DNA of 64,000 nt from the NCBI RefSeq assembly GCF_024713975.1, contig NC_091104.1, forward strand, positions 15,643,580 to 15,707,579, in the 5' to 3' direction. Positions 1 through 13,774 of this stretch are shown here, piece by piece. Position numbers and translations under genes: made by a program. Numbering within the stretch: position 1 is the first letter of the stretch; each line of letters opens with the position of its first letter. The notes under the pieces were generated by a model, which was not told the origin of the DNA, ran no database searches, and saw nothing but the letters and a program-made list of their open reading frames with translations. Source of the DNA: Paralichthys olivaceus. Lineage: Eukaryota; Chordata; Actinopteri; Pleuronectiformes; Paralichthyidae.

Positions 1-36
1 TTCAAAATGTGTTTTTATTCTCTTTTGTCTCTGCAG

Positions 37-3000
37 ATCAGTTTGCTGCAGAAAAGCCTCAAAAGTCAAGAGGCCCATGCACGTGAGGAGCAAAACAAAC
101 TGGTGAGTTCATTTTAAAACACAGCCACAAGAGAAGAAATTCACCCCAAGTTTCATTTTGGTCCCAAAAAACATGCCCCATCCAGCGCATTCATAGCGAT
201 TATTAATAGATCATATTATTGCCGTGATTTAAAACCTGCAGCACGTGAAAAATGTGCTGCGCTGTGTTTTAACAGCTGTCCTGTGTGTAATTATGTTCAT
301 ATCTTATTATGTAAGAAAACAACAACCAAACAAAGTGACCATAACACAGAAAAAACAAGCCCTCACATGCCCTGCTACACGGTCAAACGTTATTTTGATC
401 CATGTCAGAGCCCACAAAAAAACAGCATAATTGAAAAGCGCTTGGTTGAAAGGCAGTCACCCTGCTGGTCTTGATGTGTTAACCATAACTACCTCACATG
501 ACGCACACACCCTGACTCTGATACACCACTTGACATTACACCAGAGACACTTATTTTGACTCTTTCTATCCTCGCTGACCACCATATCAAGCTATCACAC
601 TGACACGACACAATTCAAGTGGCTTTACGCGACAAAAAAGATACAAAAAAACCATTTTCTTTGCTCGCAGCTGTTTTCAATCCTGCAGCTCTTACTTCAT
701 GCTGGTAAAATAAGAGTCCCAACGAGTGTCTGATGAAGAAATAAGAGGCCTGGGCTGGACCAACTTGAAACATCCCTATTTTAGACATGTATGGAACTGT
801 CACATGTGTCCTCTTGAGGGGGAAAACACAAACTGTCCTGTGGTCAACTTCAGAGACGTGAGTTCAAGACATGACGAGCTGTTGGCGGCCGTTCTCTCAT
901 TGTGAGGTGATAAAATCATCTTGAAAGTGGTCTTTAGCTAATGGAAATCACTCCATCAGAGGCACTCAGGGAACGTGGAGGCGTCTGTCTAAGGAGAGAC
1001 ATGATGAAGCTCTGAGGATATTTAGTCACCCAACTAATTATTATTCTATCAAGACTTTTCCAAATGCAGTTACCGTGTAGCAAGAGGACAAGGAGGACGT
1101 TGTTGCTTTCAAATGGTGGACGTTTTTTAAGGTCACGATTTGACAGGTCACAGAGAATGATGTAAACCAGTTTGTGTAAATACTGCAGCCTGTTGCATCA
1201 ATGTCGATGAACTTATCTGAAGAATAACGATTAGGCCTACGGTTATAATCAGATGGTTGATAACCTCTCATTTAGTAGTCATGTTCGTGTCTGTGGGTGA
1301 GTGTTTTGCTGACTCTCTCCTGATTTTGGTTACTTTGTCACATTTCAGCTCAGACTGGCTTCTCCACAGTAGCATCTTGAGGCATTTAGCCTCACTGATC
1401 TGTACTTAAGCTGTTTTAAAAAAGGATTATGGCCAGTGTGAACTTTTGACCCAATGTCTTCTTCCCTGTAACTGATACAAACTGAATTTATGAGCAATGA
1501 AGCAGCAGCTGTTTGTTGGTTTGTTTCGGAACCAATTTCCGCCAAATGTGGTTGCGGGACGGGCCGTGGGTCTCGGAGGAAGCAAACATGGAGCCAACCG
1601 GCTAATGTCTGATAATGAATTAGCCTCTGGGGGCAATCGCCAATATTTTGGGGCTTCTGGTGTAGCATTTGAATGCAGATAAATTTAAAAGCTGATTAAG
1701 TCCACATGGACAGTTTCCTTGTGGGCAACTGAAGCCTGTTTAATCTGTTTATATTAGTCAAGACGGCATTAAAGTTTGGTGTGGATGCAGATTGAGCGTT
1801 TTTTTCATTTCACTTTCTTTGTCTTTAAATTGTTCCACAACTGTTGTTTATTATTGTTAAACTTTAGCCTTTCTAGTTGCCCTGTATTGTCTGGCTATAT
1901 AAAACTGGGTAAAGTTTATTTCTTTACAGCAGATACACATACTTAAGAGTAACATATATGTTACATTGGTTTTCATGTCCACTGCTTAAGTTTTATGACA
2001 AATAAATCATTTTCCGACAACTTTTTTCTTCTCTTATATTTCTATTATAAGAACTGGACAATCGTGTGTATGCGCACTACTGTATATGCAGTACATTATT
2101 ATAGCTACAGTCTGCATTTAATGTGTTTGAATGTTTTTCATTTTGTGTATCTAATTATAAGGTTGGTTTCAACAGGCTGAAGATTACATACTTCAACTCA
2201 GCGAGATGAAGGATCTGTTCAGAAAGAGGTCCAGTGACTTTAACATGATCCAGGATGGAATGAGGAAGATTAAGGAGTTTCAGACAAAGAAGGCCCAGAT
2301 GGAGCAGGAGCTGTGTGATGTGAGGAAAATCCTGACCAAGACAAAATGAGAGAGGGTGTCAGGTACTTGTGTTAAAATGCTACCTGTATCCATGACCTTT
2401 TTTATCTTGTAGATCAGAGCGAGCATGGATAGTGCTGACAAAGGGCACCGGGAAGACCTAAACAAAATGGAATGCAGATTCTTCAAAGAAAAGGTACGTT
2501 CAAGAGGAGAAGAGAGATCTAAAATTATCCCACTTGAAGATAATAACATATGATGATGAAGTTTATTATTATAGCACATTTCATATGACTAGCATAGACT
2601 CAATCTGCTTCAAGATCAAAAGCAAAGATACACAATAAATACATGACATGGCTTAAGATATGAGATGAAAATATATTAGATAAGAGGAAATTACATATAT
2701 AGAAATATAAATAAGTTTAAAGTTGAGAATAAAATAAAAATAAGTGAAACAGAATGACAAAAAGTAAGACAAGGGACATAAAATTAAGATGGAGAGTCAT
2801 AAAAACTAAATATATAGTTTTAAAAAATTAAAGTGAGAATAATATTGATTCAGCAGTAAATATAATAGATTGCTGCTCTTCAGTGACACACTAATCAAAG
2901 GCTTGTGGTTTTAGTTTGCTTTTAAAAGAAGATACTGTAGCAGGCCCTAGGTTAAGTGGTTAAGAAACCAGAGAGTGGGTCCATAATAGCTGCTGTGGTG

Positions 3001-6000
3001 AAATGATGATGAAATAATGTTCAGGTGAAACAGTGCAGCAATTTTTCTGAATTTCCCCGAAGGCTCGTCTGGAGAGAGAAGCCGAGGAAGCGATAGCCGT
3101 AGCGGCGGACCGGGCCCACAGTGAAGCCATTGTGTGAGTGTTTTCCTACTGTTCCCGTCACAATCTAATTTTATTCTTTCAACTGCACTTTCATGTGCTC
3201 GGAAGAAATAATTTACTCCCATGATTGTTTATTTATTTAAAAATATATATATAACTAGAGCTAATGTTATTTTCCCGACCGCACCAGCTCGTCATGTTCA
3301 CGATAGTGTACATCACCAAAGCCAACGATCACATCCGAGGCCGCCCCTCAGCGTCCTGGAGGGAGGAGAGTGCTCAGCGTTTGTGGAGGAGCAGAGTTTA
3401 TTACTTTTGAGGCCATGGGATGTATATTTCGCCTCTGCAGTGTTTAGTTATTTTTTTTTACAACTCATATAACATCAACATTGTTACTGGTGTGGTCCTG
3501 TCGCTTTGGTCTTAGTGTCAGTCATTGATTTAACTCTAAAGGTGCTATTTGTAGGTTTTTACCATTGCTGCATGGCCAACGTTAGCATGAACAGCTCCAG
3601 CAGAAACCTTTACGAGTTCAGGATAATTTCTTTACTGGCCAAGAGCTGTCAACAGCGGTAGAAAACAACATCCAGTGTTAGCTATTGTTTTACTCCTGCT
3701 GCCTATACTTTGGAGTCTGGTCACCATCCTCAACACCAGACTGCAGATTTTTGGAGACAGATCTTTAAGTGTGGTGGCCCCCCGCCCTCTGGAATCCTCT
3801 GCCGATAGAGGGTTGCAATGCAACATCCCCTGGGACATATCAAAAACTATTCACAACTCACCTGTTTAAAAATGCATATGATACAATCTGTCCTTGTCTC
3901 AGTCTCTGTCACCTTAAATCTGACCCTCTGCCTCAAATATATAAAGTTTTCTTGGGTCCCTTGAGATGTGCTATAAAAAATTGAAGTTACTACTATTATT
4001 ATTCTTATTATTCTTATTACTGAAGTTAGCATTCTTACCAACTATAGCCACAGCCATGATGGCCCATCTCATCACTTCCTAAGTCACAAGTGTCGCATCT
4101 GCCCTGAGTTTGGCTCAGAAGGTGTATTATAACCTTTTGTGTTGTAAATACAACGATAACTTAACAAGTGACCACCACCTGCAACCATCTAGAAGCTAGA
4201 AGGAAGAAAACATGCATAGAGCACCTTTAAACTGTGTGCAACATGCTGGGAGCTCAAGGTCTTCACATTACCTGGGATGGGTATCGTTACTATGACGATT
4301 TACTGATTCTGCTTAATCCGGTTCTGTAATAATGAAGGAGAAGTAAACATTCGTGGGGCAGTTTGTAATTCACCAGGACCATTTGAAATCTGATCAGAGC
4401 CATTGTAATGTGTAACTAAAAGCAGCGTCCCTGTCTAGTCGACCTGTATCACTGTGTGCAGGTGAGTGAGAGAGCAGGCCCTCCAATCCAAGCTTATTGA
4501 TTCAGTGGTCTTTAATAATTTAGTACCACTCAAGGTATTAGTGTCCATCCATATTTACTAATTACCAGTCTGGAAATATTTACCTTTCCCAAGGTGTTAG
4601 CAGGATTACGCAGAAACCATTCAAGAGATTTATACAAAACCTTGTTAAAGGATGAAGTGAAGGCCAAAGAAAAATCCATTCAATTTATGTGCAGATCCAA
4701 ATCAGGGATCAATCCAGGATTATTATTTTTTTCTTTCCACTTTCTTTGACATTGTGAGACATTTTGGTTGATTTCTCTGAGAATAATTCATCTTGATGAA
4801 AAAGAACAGTCAAGTTTAGGGGACTGATACTAATCAGTGTGTGCAATTGTTCAAGATCCAAATAATGGCGGAGGTACAGGGAGGTGTGAGTGCCCTTCTG
4901 GTTTGTAATACATTTGTTTTATTTGACTTGGGAAATTCTCTGCATGTTGACACAAACGCAAGCTGTGTCACGTAAAATGTTAAGATCCATAATGATGTGT
5001 CATCACTTGTGGACCAACTCTAATTTGTTTTTGCTGTAAACTGTTCAGGCAGTTGGACGATGCATCACGCTCTGTGTTCAAGGAGAATGTGCGACTCAAC
5101 GAAGCTCTGAAATATCACATAAAGGAGGCGCAGGACCTGCAGAAACTCACAGACTCACTGGGAAAGCAAAATGCCTCGCTGGCCCTGGACAAGGTTTGTA
5201 TTTCAGGCATCAGACAGCTAACAGCGAAGCTACTATTAGGGGCCTACAGTCCTTGGACAGGGACCAGTCATGTCGGAGTCATTTTCAATCATTTCAGTTA
5301 TGGAACACTTGTCAGATCTGTCCAGAATATATTTCAGGTGGTTTTTTCCCTTGTGTTGTTTACTTGTGCCGACCTTGTGTATTTTGCTTGTGGTCCCACT
5401 CCTATCCTCCCCCCTCAACCTCCCGACTACTACCCAGCCTCTCGGTGGTCAGTGGTTGTGGCCAGTTTCCACTGGCGTACGGGTTCAAATTCAGTGGCTT
5501 CTCCTTTGCAGGTTTCTGGCACTGATTCTTTTAAGACAAATAAATATTGGGCACATTAATCTCACCTCTAATGATGACAGTAAATCAAGGCAGTAAATCC
5601 ACCTTGTTGAAGCTTTGGCCGCTCACTCAGCAGCACAGGCTAGTACAGCAAATCATTATCTGTTCTACGTCTTTACTGGCATGAAAATGAAAGGACTTCC
5701 CAAGGTGTCATCAGTCTCACTAACATGCTCTTGTCTCTTCTCACCAAGAAAACCTGCGAGTTGATGGTAAAGAAGAATGCAGCTCAGATGGCAGCCCAGA
5801 AAGATGAGCTATCTAAACTAAGGGCCAAGGTCATGTCCCTAGAGAAAGCTCTGGGCCCAAAGGGCAGGGAACTCCAGCGAGAGGAAAAGGAGGAGAAGAT
5901 GCTGGTCAGAAACCAGGTCGAGCTGGAGAAGCTCCAGAAGGTGCTCTGCGTGCGAGAGAGAGAACTGGGGCACATCAAGCGGCTGGCGAGCACTATTGTG

Positions 6001-7661
6001 GAGCAGCGTACGGAGCTGGAGCAGTTCTTCCACGAGTCACTGGCTCAGGTGAAGCAGGAGATCACCGCCAGCAGGCTGCAGTACAAAAAGGAGGCTGTCC
6101 AGGCTTATCGCTGGAGGCTGAGAGAAGCCACAGCAGGAAAGCTAAAGTTCCCACCCATCCGCACCTTCCGTAAAAGCCCTCACAGTACCAACTCTGTCTA
6201 TTCAGACATGGAGGCAGCCGCGACGTGGTGGGTCCCCCTTACCATCATTTCCACGACTTGTGCTTCTGTGTATGTCTTTGTGATATTTTTAATTCCTCAT
6301 GTTTATTATAAGCAAGACACCTGCAGCACATTCAGAGGTCATCTCCCTTCAGCACTCTTCATACAGTTTATAAATGTAAACACATATGGGGGAATATTAA
6401 TTTTGATTTCATCTTCCTGTTATTTTTAGGACACATCAACCAGGCAGCAAAGTTGAAATCTCAGACCTCACTTGGGAGCAGAGGGAACAAGTGCTCAGGC
6501 TCCTCTTTGCTAAAATGAATGGGCAGAGGGAAAGGTAATAAAACTCCTTAGTAATTGTTGGTTTGATTTAGAAAGGCTTGATGGCTGCTCGTTCATCACT
6601 CACTGTGTATTCATCCTAGGTAATAACGTTCAAATCAATTTATAATCCTTCTGCTCCTGCATCAATTAATTCTGAAGAACAAAGTGCAGCAGTTCAGGCT
6701 GAACTCGTGGTGACTCCTCCCTCTATTTAATGTGTTAAACAGCCATTTTCTCTGCAGAGAGAGGATACCATAAAACATCAGTTAGGTTTTTCGACCAATT
6801 TTCTTTTCCATCCAGCTGCTTAAAAAGAATGAAGAAAGAGTCTGGGCACAATAGTAAAAATAGGCCCAGCCGCAGAGTCGTGTGCTTGGAAACAAACATC
6901 TGGTCACGTCGATTTGCTTTGAGCCTACTGGCCCCTCTTCACGTGCACCAGCAGTTTATTTTGTTCTTTGAACACTTGTGGGCAGAGAGCAGCTGGTAAC
7001 ATGATTTTCAGAGGAGTGTGCAGGGGATCTGGATGTATGGGATCACAGCAGGCAAGAGGAGATATATATTCATGTTAACAGTGGTCTGGCACCTAGTCCA
7101 GCAGAATAACACAGAACATTTGGCAGCGCAAGAGCGTCAGTCAGCAGCATCCAAGTCCATGTGCCTTGTGCTGACCCTGACTAACCCCCTTTCCAAAACA
7201 TGCTGCAGGCCTCAGTGAACACACACCAGAGTGCTAAAACATGGCTTTTCTCTATGAGAATGTGTATTTAACTGCAGCTCTGCATTTTTCTGATAGGAAA
7301 GTCAGCCAACATCTGGCTTTGTCTGCCTCCGCTGAGAAGAAGAGCCTCGTGGACAGCGATGCTGCCGGGTAAGACACTAAAGGAATGTGTGCAGTGATAA
7401 AAGTCGTACCTCATCCTTGCAATTACGAAGCCTGCACAGATTTCTTGGTCCCACGTTCCATGTTTAGCTGAAAAAGCATTGGCTGTGAGAACATTGGTGC
7501 CTACATGTGATTTATCAAGACGGCCGCGTTTTAGCGTCGCTTAATGATGACTGTCTTCCAGAATTAGAGAGGAGCTCTCCCCGGCAACCTTCATCACCCA
7601 GGCGCCTGAGTCCGCTCTACCCTCGAACCCTAACAGCCTGCCGAATATACACACCACATGA
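37..7661 (+). CDS. bbof1: Basal body-orientation factor 1 (5' end outside window)
   Basis: Coiled-coil protein needed to align ciliary basal bodies in multiciliated cells. Nine coding exons are visible: 37-102, 2176-2319, 2413-2493, 3063-3133, 5049-5193, 5749-6227, 6430-6534, 7297-7368, 7562-7661 (TGA). They join in phase to 420 residues; the human protein is about 529, so roughly the first hundred residues lie to the left. Recognised by the block QLDDASRSVFKEN, the charged coiled coil in exon 5749-6227 (many E, K, L, Q) and the family-typical IRTFRKSPHSTNSVYSD region. Almost the whole product is predicted helix with no membrane segment or signal. The tail ending NIHTT is poorly conserved. 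It sits tail-to-tail with ALDH6A1, as in human. Identity is by remembered family sequence, exon phases by direct reading. Confidence 0.93.
2550..2945. repeat. AT-rich interspersed repeat fragment in BBOF1 intron
   Basis: Intronic stretch that begins with a TTTATTATTATAGCACATTT-type segment followed by a long A-rich run. It resembles a widespread fish repeat whose copies start with 'tatagcacatttcata' and carry a shared 'caatctgcttcaagatc' part. Family not assigned; no coding potential seen. Confidence 0.4.
3537..4230. mobile_element. Possible MITE with TAAAGGTGCT ends
   Basis: About 690 bp inside the BBOF1 intron between exons 3063-3133 and 5049-5193. The left end reads TAAAGGTGCTATTTGTAGG from 3537; the reverse complement of the right end (to about 4230) reads TTAAAGGTGCTCTATG. 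The shared 10-bp inverted end and absence of coding sequence suggest a non-autonomous DNA element. No clear target-site duplication was found, so borders and class are uncertain. Confidence 0.4.
4720..4880. repeat. Copy of dispersed fish repeat (family A)
   Basis: Contains the diagnostic order: cttttctttgacattgtgag-like, then 'ggggactgatact..tcagtgtgtgcaatt', then 'gatccaaat'. The same order occurs at 53880-54040 and, inverted, at 28940-29010. Intronic, no coding potential. Confidence 0.6.
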
Positions 7662-7895
7662 CCTCCGTGTGGCCTCTACATTGCACATCACACTCTGGAT
7701 TGTTTGCCTCTTGCTCTGTGCGCTTCCCACAAGAGTGTCATCATGTGTTTTTGTTTGTGTTCATTATAAATATCTTTCCATGCGTGTATATATGGTGTGA
7801 GTTGCCTCTTTGAATTCTGTTATAACATGTTTAAAAAAGAAAATATCACAAGTCGAAACCTAAGAAGGTTTACTCTTAAGAGTGTGGGTTATTGA

Positions 7896-7901
7896 AATAA
7901 A
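7896..7901 (+). terminator. BBOF1 poly(A) signal
   Basis: AATAAA about 235 nt after the BBOF1 stop codon. It fits a short 3' UTR ending near 7920. Confidence 0.7.
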
Positions 7902-8136
7902 ATACAGTGTATCCATGACAACCATGGCATTGTTGTATTTTAGGAAATGACATGGTTCCATTCAAACATCTATACTGATCGTTTTGCATTGTTAAAATCT
8001 TGGCCAGTGTGTTTTACATATACAGAATATCTATATATACACATCTAATATAAATTCTATCAATAGGGGGAGCATTTCGTGTTTATGAACTATTCACATT
8101 GAATAATAATAAATCTGATCTGTGTGTGGACGAAGG

Positions 8137-8142
8137 TTTATT
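8137..8142 (-). terminator. ALDH6A1 poly(A) signal
   Basis: TTTATT on the + strand (AATAAA on the minus strand), about 30 nt past the ALDH6A1 stop, implying a very short 3' UTR. With the BBOF1 signal, the two convergent genes end within about 250 bp of each other. Confidence 0.6.
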
Positions 8143-8170
8143 AAACTGTTCCGGCACTTGGATGGAGTAT

Positions 8171-11100
8171 TTAGCGTCCCATAGTTGGCATGGTAACCGC
8201 AGGACTTTTCAATGTGGCATCTTCAGCTTTCCATTGCGAAGTTACAGTTTTGATCTGTGTGTAGAAGTGGATGCCCTGCAGGGAGAGGGAAAAAAACATT
8301 TAAATTTACCGAGCATCCCTTTGGTGTTGTTGTTCGTGTTGCTGTATCAAAAACGTACCTGTTTTCCATAGAAATTCATGTCCCCTCTGAAGGATCCTCT
8401 TGAGCCAGTAAAGGAGAACATTGGCAGAGGAACAGGGATGGGAACATTGACTCCGACCTGCAAAAAACAAGTATTGTCCCTCTCATTTCCATAAGAGCAA
8501 GTTTGTAAAGCAATTCCCCAGGAGCCCAAATTGCTAGCATGAGTAAAATGTGGCTGATGAGAGATGTGGTACATCTATGCTGTTTAAAAAACAAGCTTAC
8601 ACGAGCACAATAAACATGGCTCAACCTGTGGCTTATATTTGCCGTTTTGAAAGCACAGCATGCTCTTATGATAGGGAAGAAAAACTAAATAAAACATTTT
8701 GTTATGAAGGCAGTGGAGGCATGGCTTCGTTGGTTAAGAGTGTTTGAAACAGCAGGAGTAAGTTTGGACGCACTGAGGCCTTTTGGCAAAGGTGCAGGGG
8801 GGAGAAAAAAAGAAAAAGTAGATGTTTGTTGCATCGAGGTTTGGAGAGGAGTACAGCACATGGCCTGCACAGCATTCCCCGACATGTGAACAGCAAACAC
8901 ACGGCATAACTAGGCTCCACAGGCAAACAAACAGGGAGAAAGGTTGGACGTATTTATGCCTAAATGTTAAACAGGACCCCGGAATCCCTTTTGAGTTTAA
9001 TTTAAGATTTCCCCTGCTCCAGTGCTACGTGGAAAATTGTTTCTATGTCCCCCTGTTTTCAGTGAACAGACAGATATTTGCTGTAGCTATTTGTAGTCAT
9101 GTCTGTTGGGGAAGTGGAGGGAAGGGGGTTGCCGGACATGTGTATTTTAGGTAAGGGGCAAACATGGCTATACTTAACCTGGAGGTGGGTTTTTTTGTAA
9201 TGATGTTTAAACAGAAATGTACTCTCGGCTGGAGATGCTGCATCGACATGACAGAGGGACGTGAATGTCTCCAAAACAGAGGAACACATTTGGAGGCTGC
9301 AGCCACTCACCTGGCCCACGTCCACCTCGTGAGTGTATTTACGTGCCGTGGCGCCGTTTGTGGTGAAGATGGCCGTGCCGTTACCATAGGGGTTCCCGTT
9401 GACTAAACCGATGGCGTCATCCAGAGTTTCTGCCTCGAGAACGACCAAGACAGGCCCGAAGATCTCCTCAGTGTAGCACTTCATCTCCGGCTGTAAGAGC
9501 ACAAAGGTGAACATGATTGATTTATATATTTAAAATGGTACACTGATGTAAAAAGAGTTATGGGGGGGCACATGAAAAGAGTAAACCTACATACTGTGAC
9601 ATTGCCGATGATGGTGGGACCCACAAAATTGCCGTTCTCGTAACCCTTAACTTTGACGCTGCGGCCGTCCAGGAGGAGCTTCGCGCCCTCATCCACGCCA
9701 CTCTGGACCAAACTGCAGACTCTGTCCTTGGCCTGGGGAGAGATCAGAGGCCCCACATCTGCACCGGGCTGGTCTCCTACAGCAGGGCCCCCGAAACAAC
9801 CGGCTATAAGGTTACACGTCATGGCGATCGCACGATGTGAGCACATTAAGAGCGCAGACATTCGGATGCTTCTTTTGCCACAAACACACAAAAGCCAGGA
9901 CGAGGGGCACCCTGAGGCACTCCCTCAGAGATGGATACTTAGGGGTTTCCTGTGTACTGCACAAATTAGAGTCCATATCATTGCAAACGGGGAGAATCAT
10001 TCTCTATTTTGCTTCACGTCAGGATTTGATGCTGTGAATCACTATTTAGGTCTGGGCCGCAGATCTGACCACAAATTTGCAGCATGGCTGACTCAACAAG
10101 CCTCCGCTCCCAGCTAAGTCCAATGTGAAGTTACAACAAGGCAAAAGGCGAGAGGTGTGGTTAGGGCGGCTTGGGTGGCCCCGGTATGACTAAACCAAAG
10201 GCCCTCAGGGAGAAAAAGGGCTCAGTAGAAAGAGACGGGATGTATAGAGGTGGGGTGACGGGGCGCGGTACCTGCATTCACGCGCAGAGCCCTGGCACGC
10301 TCCACCAGCTCCGGCAGCCAGCCCCGTGCTTCGCCCACCAGGATGGCTGTGGACAGAGCCATGCAGCGTTGTCCCGCTGCCCCGAACGCTGCGCCCACAA
10401 GCTGGTTCAGAGTGTTCTCCTTATTGGCATCAGGCATCACCACACCATGGTTCTTGGCGCCCTGCAGCACATGAGAAGTGGTTAGCCCTCGGCAGCTTGA
10501 TCTCCACATTAGAGCAACTGGTTAGTCAAGCAGGAGAAGATAATATCAGGGAATTACAAACAAACGACCGACTAATGTTACATAGTAAACTTGTGGTGGA
10601 AAGGATGGATGGATACAAGTAAAAACAAAAAGGCAGAACGTTTATATTTCACAGATTGGATTTCTGCAGTGCTGCACACAGATGCTGCAGTTTCTCATTT
10701 GCACCTTCTCTCTTCAACAGCCACAGGTTCCAAGATACAGCAACAATCTGTTGGCCAAGGTCGCCACCTGCTGGACATCTGCAGCTGATACTCACCATGT
10801 TGGACTGGACCCTCTTTCCATTTTTAGAGCCCCTCTCGTAAATATACTCCCCAGCTTGATTTGAGCCGACAAAGCTGATCGCCCTGATGGCAGGATGGTC
10901 ACAGATCAGATTCACAGCTGTGCCAGAAAGACAGTAAAAGACAAGTGTTCATTTAAATATGCATCAATTATAACAGCTACATTCATCCATAACAAATACT
11001 GTGTGGTACTGTGCTACATAGGAAATCATTCACCGAACTCATGGAATGAATAAGAGATTCCTGGTTGTTGTGAATTAAAAAAGCTGATAAGCAAAGATTC

Positions 11101-13774
11101 ATCGATGCAAAAATGAACTTGCTCTTTCACAAAAATATTTTTGAAAAATATCTTCAAAAATTAAATTAAATAAAACCATGAGCTGTATTGATGAGTGGTA
11201 GCATTCAGTCATCTCCCTATTTGATTGCACACTACACAAAAAAACTGTTGTTAATTTCCAACATAGAGATTTCAGATGTTATGTTATCAGACATGTTGAA
11301 TGTGTCCTTCTTAACCTGCACCTGCAATTATCACAGTTCCATCACATACAGTAACTTGTCTCTGCGCTGAAGATAACGTTCAGACACAGAACAGCAAGTT
11401 CAGACACAGAACAGCAAGTTCAGACGACCAAAGGTAACAGAGTCCAGCTCTCACCGGCGTGTTGGCCGTGGATCACGTTGAGCGTCCCGTCTGGAGCGCC
11501 AGCATCTTGCAGCATCTTGACGAGCAGCATGGCGCAGGTTGGCACTCGCTCCGAGGGCTTGAGCAGGTACGTGTTGCCACACACCAAGCCCATGGGGAAC
11601 ATCCACAGAGGGATCATGGCGGGGAAGTTGAAGGGGGCGATGCCTGCACACACCCCGAGGGGCAGGCGGTAGGTGTAGGTGTCCATGTCCTTTGTGATGG
11701 AGGGCAGGGTTTCCCCGAGCATCAGGGAGGTGATGCTGCAGGCGTGCTCCACAACCTCTGCAAAGGAAAAAACAAAACACAGTGTGCAACACACAAGTTA
11801 ATTCGGTTCATTTTGTTTGTGTCATACGGCAGTAATATCAAAATCTAAAGAACGAATAAAAAAGTTAATATTTAAAACTGCTCACAAATGAGCTCTGTTT
11901 AAAGATCTTTTAATAAAAGGGAAAAATTGATTTTCAGAATAAAATGCAAATGTCTAAATAAGATTCCACAATGCAGGTATTGCACTGTAACGATATGGTG
12001 CTATGGTTCAAAGGACTCGTGAAGTAAACCACCCTTTGTTCAGAGCTGGTATAACTTATTAACCCCCTCTTCCAACCACAAACGAAAAGCCTACATAACA
12101 AGGAAATGTTTACCTAATTGTTGCCCTCTGTAAATGTATCTCTGTGCACGTGCGTGTGAGCAACTTAAACTTACGCAATCCTCTGAACACATCCCCCTCT
12201 GCATCTGCAAGAGTCTTTCCCTGCTCCACCGTGATGGCCTTGGCAAGTTCTTTCTGGAATCACAAGAACATTTCTGTACTTTATATTCAACACCAGGTTA
12301 AATATAAGCTAAAGATTTGTATTTTAAACAGTAAATGCTGAAAATGAAACTGTAGTTTCCATCAGTGCACCTTGCACTCTCTGACCCCTTTGACTTACAA
12401 TGTTGTCCTTGATAAGCTGCTGATAGCGGAGAAAGACCTGCTGCCGAGCCAAGATGGAGGTCTCAGACCACGAGTGGAATGCTCTGGAGCACGAGTCCAC
12501 GGCAGCCACCATCTCCTCCTGAGTGGCTTTGGGTACGCGGGCGATCACCTCGTTGGTAGCCTGCAGAGGAGTGATTTAAAAAGCGTCAATTTACAACTTT
12601 AAAACTTAAAAAAACATTAATTAGTTTGTATTATCAGGGATATTTTGAGTCCAGCTGAAGTTACTGAGGCCAGTTGAATCCTGGCAGATGTTTAACGGAG
12701 TTATGTGCAGTTTCATAAATGTGCAGGTCGAAGGTCATCAGAGACAAATAATGGATTTCCATGTTGACTCCTTAACAACACATTTATAAATGCTAGTTTA
12801 TGAATTATTGCTGGGGTTTAAATAACGCCACCTCACTGATCGGCAATGACAGAAATATTTATTTGTCATTTAATTCACACATGACTTGACAAGTATCTTG
12901 TTCTTTGACCCCAGTGAACACACCCGTTTGTTTAACACTTGACAGAACATTTTGAACCTGCAGGTCACAACCACAATGTTGCTATAAATTGCTTTGGGCT
13001 GTTCAGCAACACAAACTGGTTTATAGACACAGTGTCGTTAAACATTATGCAACATGTTCAGCAACTTCTGTAGAATTTGCTTCAGGTGTTATGTCAGAGC
13101 TAACTTACACAGTGCACATCATGCTAAAATCAACTTTGGAGCGTATATGCATGTTTGTGAAGAGAATGAGTGGTGTTTACAGATCCGAACCAGGTGACAC
13201 ACTTACAGGATTATGAATATCCAGCCATTCTGAAGTCTTGGATTCCACAAACTTCCCATCGATGAACAGCTTGATGTTCGGCTGCGAGGACACAACAACT
13301 GCATTTAATCATCCGACACATTGGTTGTAAACTGTGACAGCACGCTGACAACTCAGTGTGTCCTGTTTCCCACTCACCACTGAAGAGGAGGAGTAGCACA
13401 TGCGGCCAACTTTAAGTGGGACCTGGAGGGGGAAAAAACACAGATCATCAATACATGCAATAAATATAAGCTGTAATTGTAGGTTTGCACACAAGCAGCT
13501 TATCTCTGCTGCAGCCTGGAGGCCTGGAAGATTAATGAGCAACCACAGAGTAATGAAAGGGACAAAGTCAAGTGGGTAGAGAGGAGACATTTATTAATGC
13601 ATTAAAATGTGCATCAGGTGTAAAGAGGAGAAAACTGAATTTGTCCCATATATGTGGAATTAATCCCACTAATTAGTCCCCCTTATATAATGCACATGGG
13701 AAGTTTTAAGGTTTGAGAAGCTTGTATAATTTTACCTTAGTCCTGAGCACTGATCTTAACGCTGTCGACGCCAT
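8171..13774 (-). CDS. aldh6a1: Methylmalonate-semialdehyde dehydrogenase (acylating), mitochondrial
   Basis: CoA-dependent, NAD+-linked matrix enzyme that turns methylmalonate/malonate semialdehyde into propionyl-/acetyl-CoA in valine and pyrimidine catabolism. Twelve coding exons in 5'-3' order: 13736-13774, 13378-13422, 13207-13281, 12399-12560, 12175-12253, 11455-11757, 10796-10917, 10272-10461, 9595-9776, 9311-9490, 8359-8457, 8171-8275. They join without a phase break to 526 residues (human 535, also 12 exons). Catalytic Cys is residue 308 in [12 protein letters not shown]; the cofactor-loop motif [17 protein letters not shown] and the C-terminal end VTMPTMGR are typical. The N-terminus [13 protein letters not shown], with Arg and Lys but no acid, fits a mitochondrial presequence. 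It is head-to-head with GSTZ1. Confidence 0.98.
11382..11424. repeat. 20-bp tandem duplication
   Basis: The unit CAGACACAGAACAGCAAGTT occurs twice in a row in an ALDH6A1 intron, followed by a partial third start (cagac). Confidence 0.85.
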
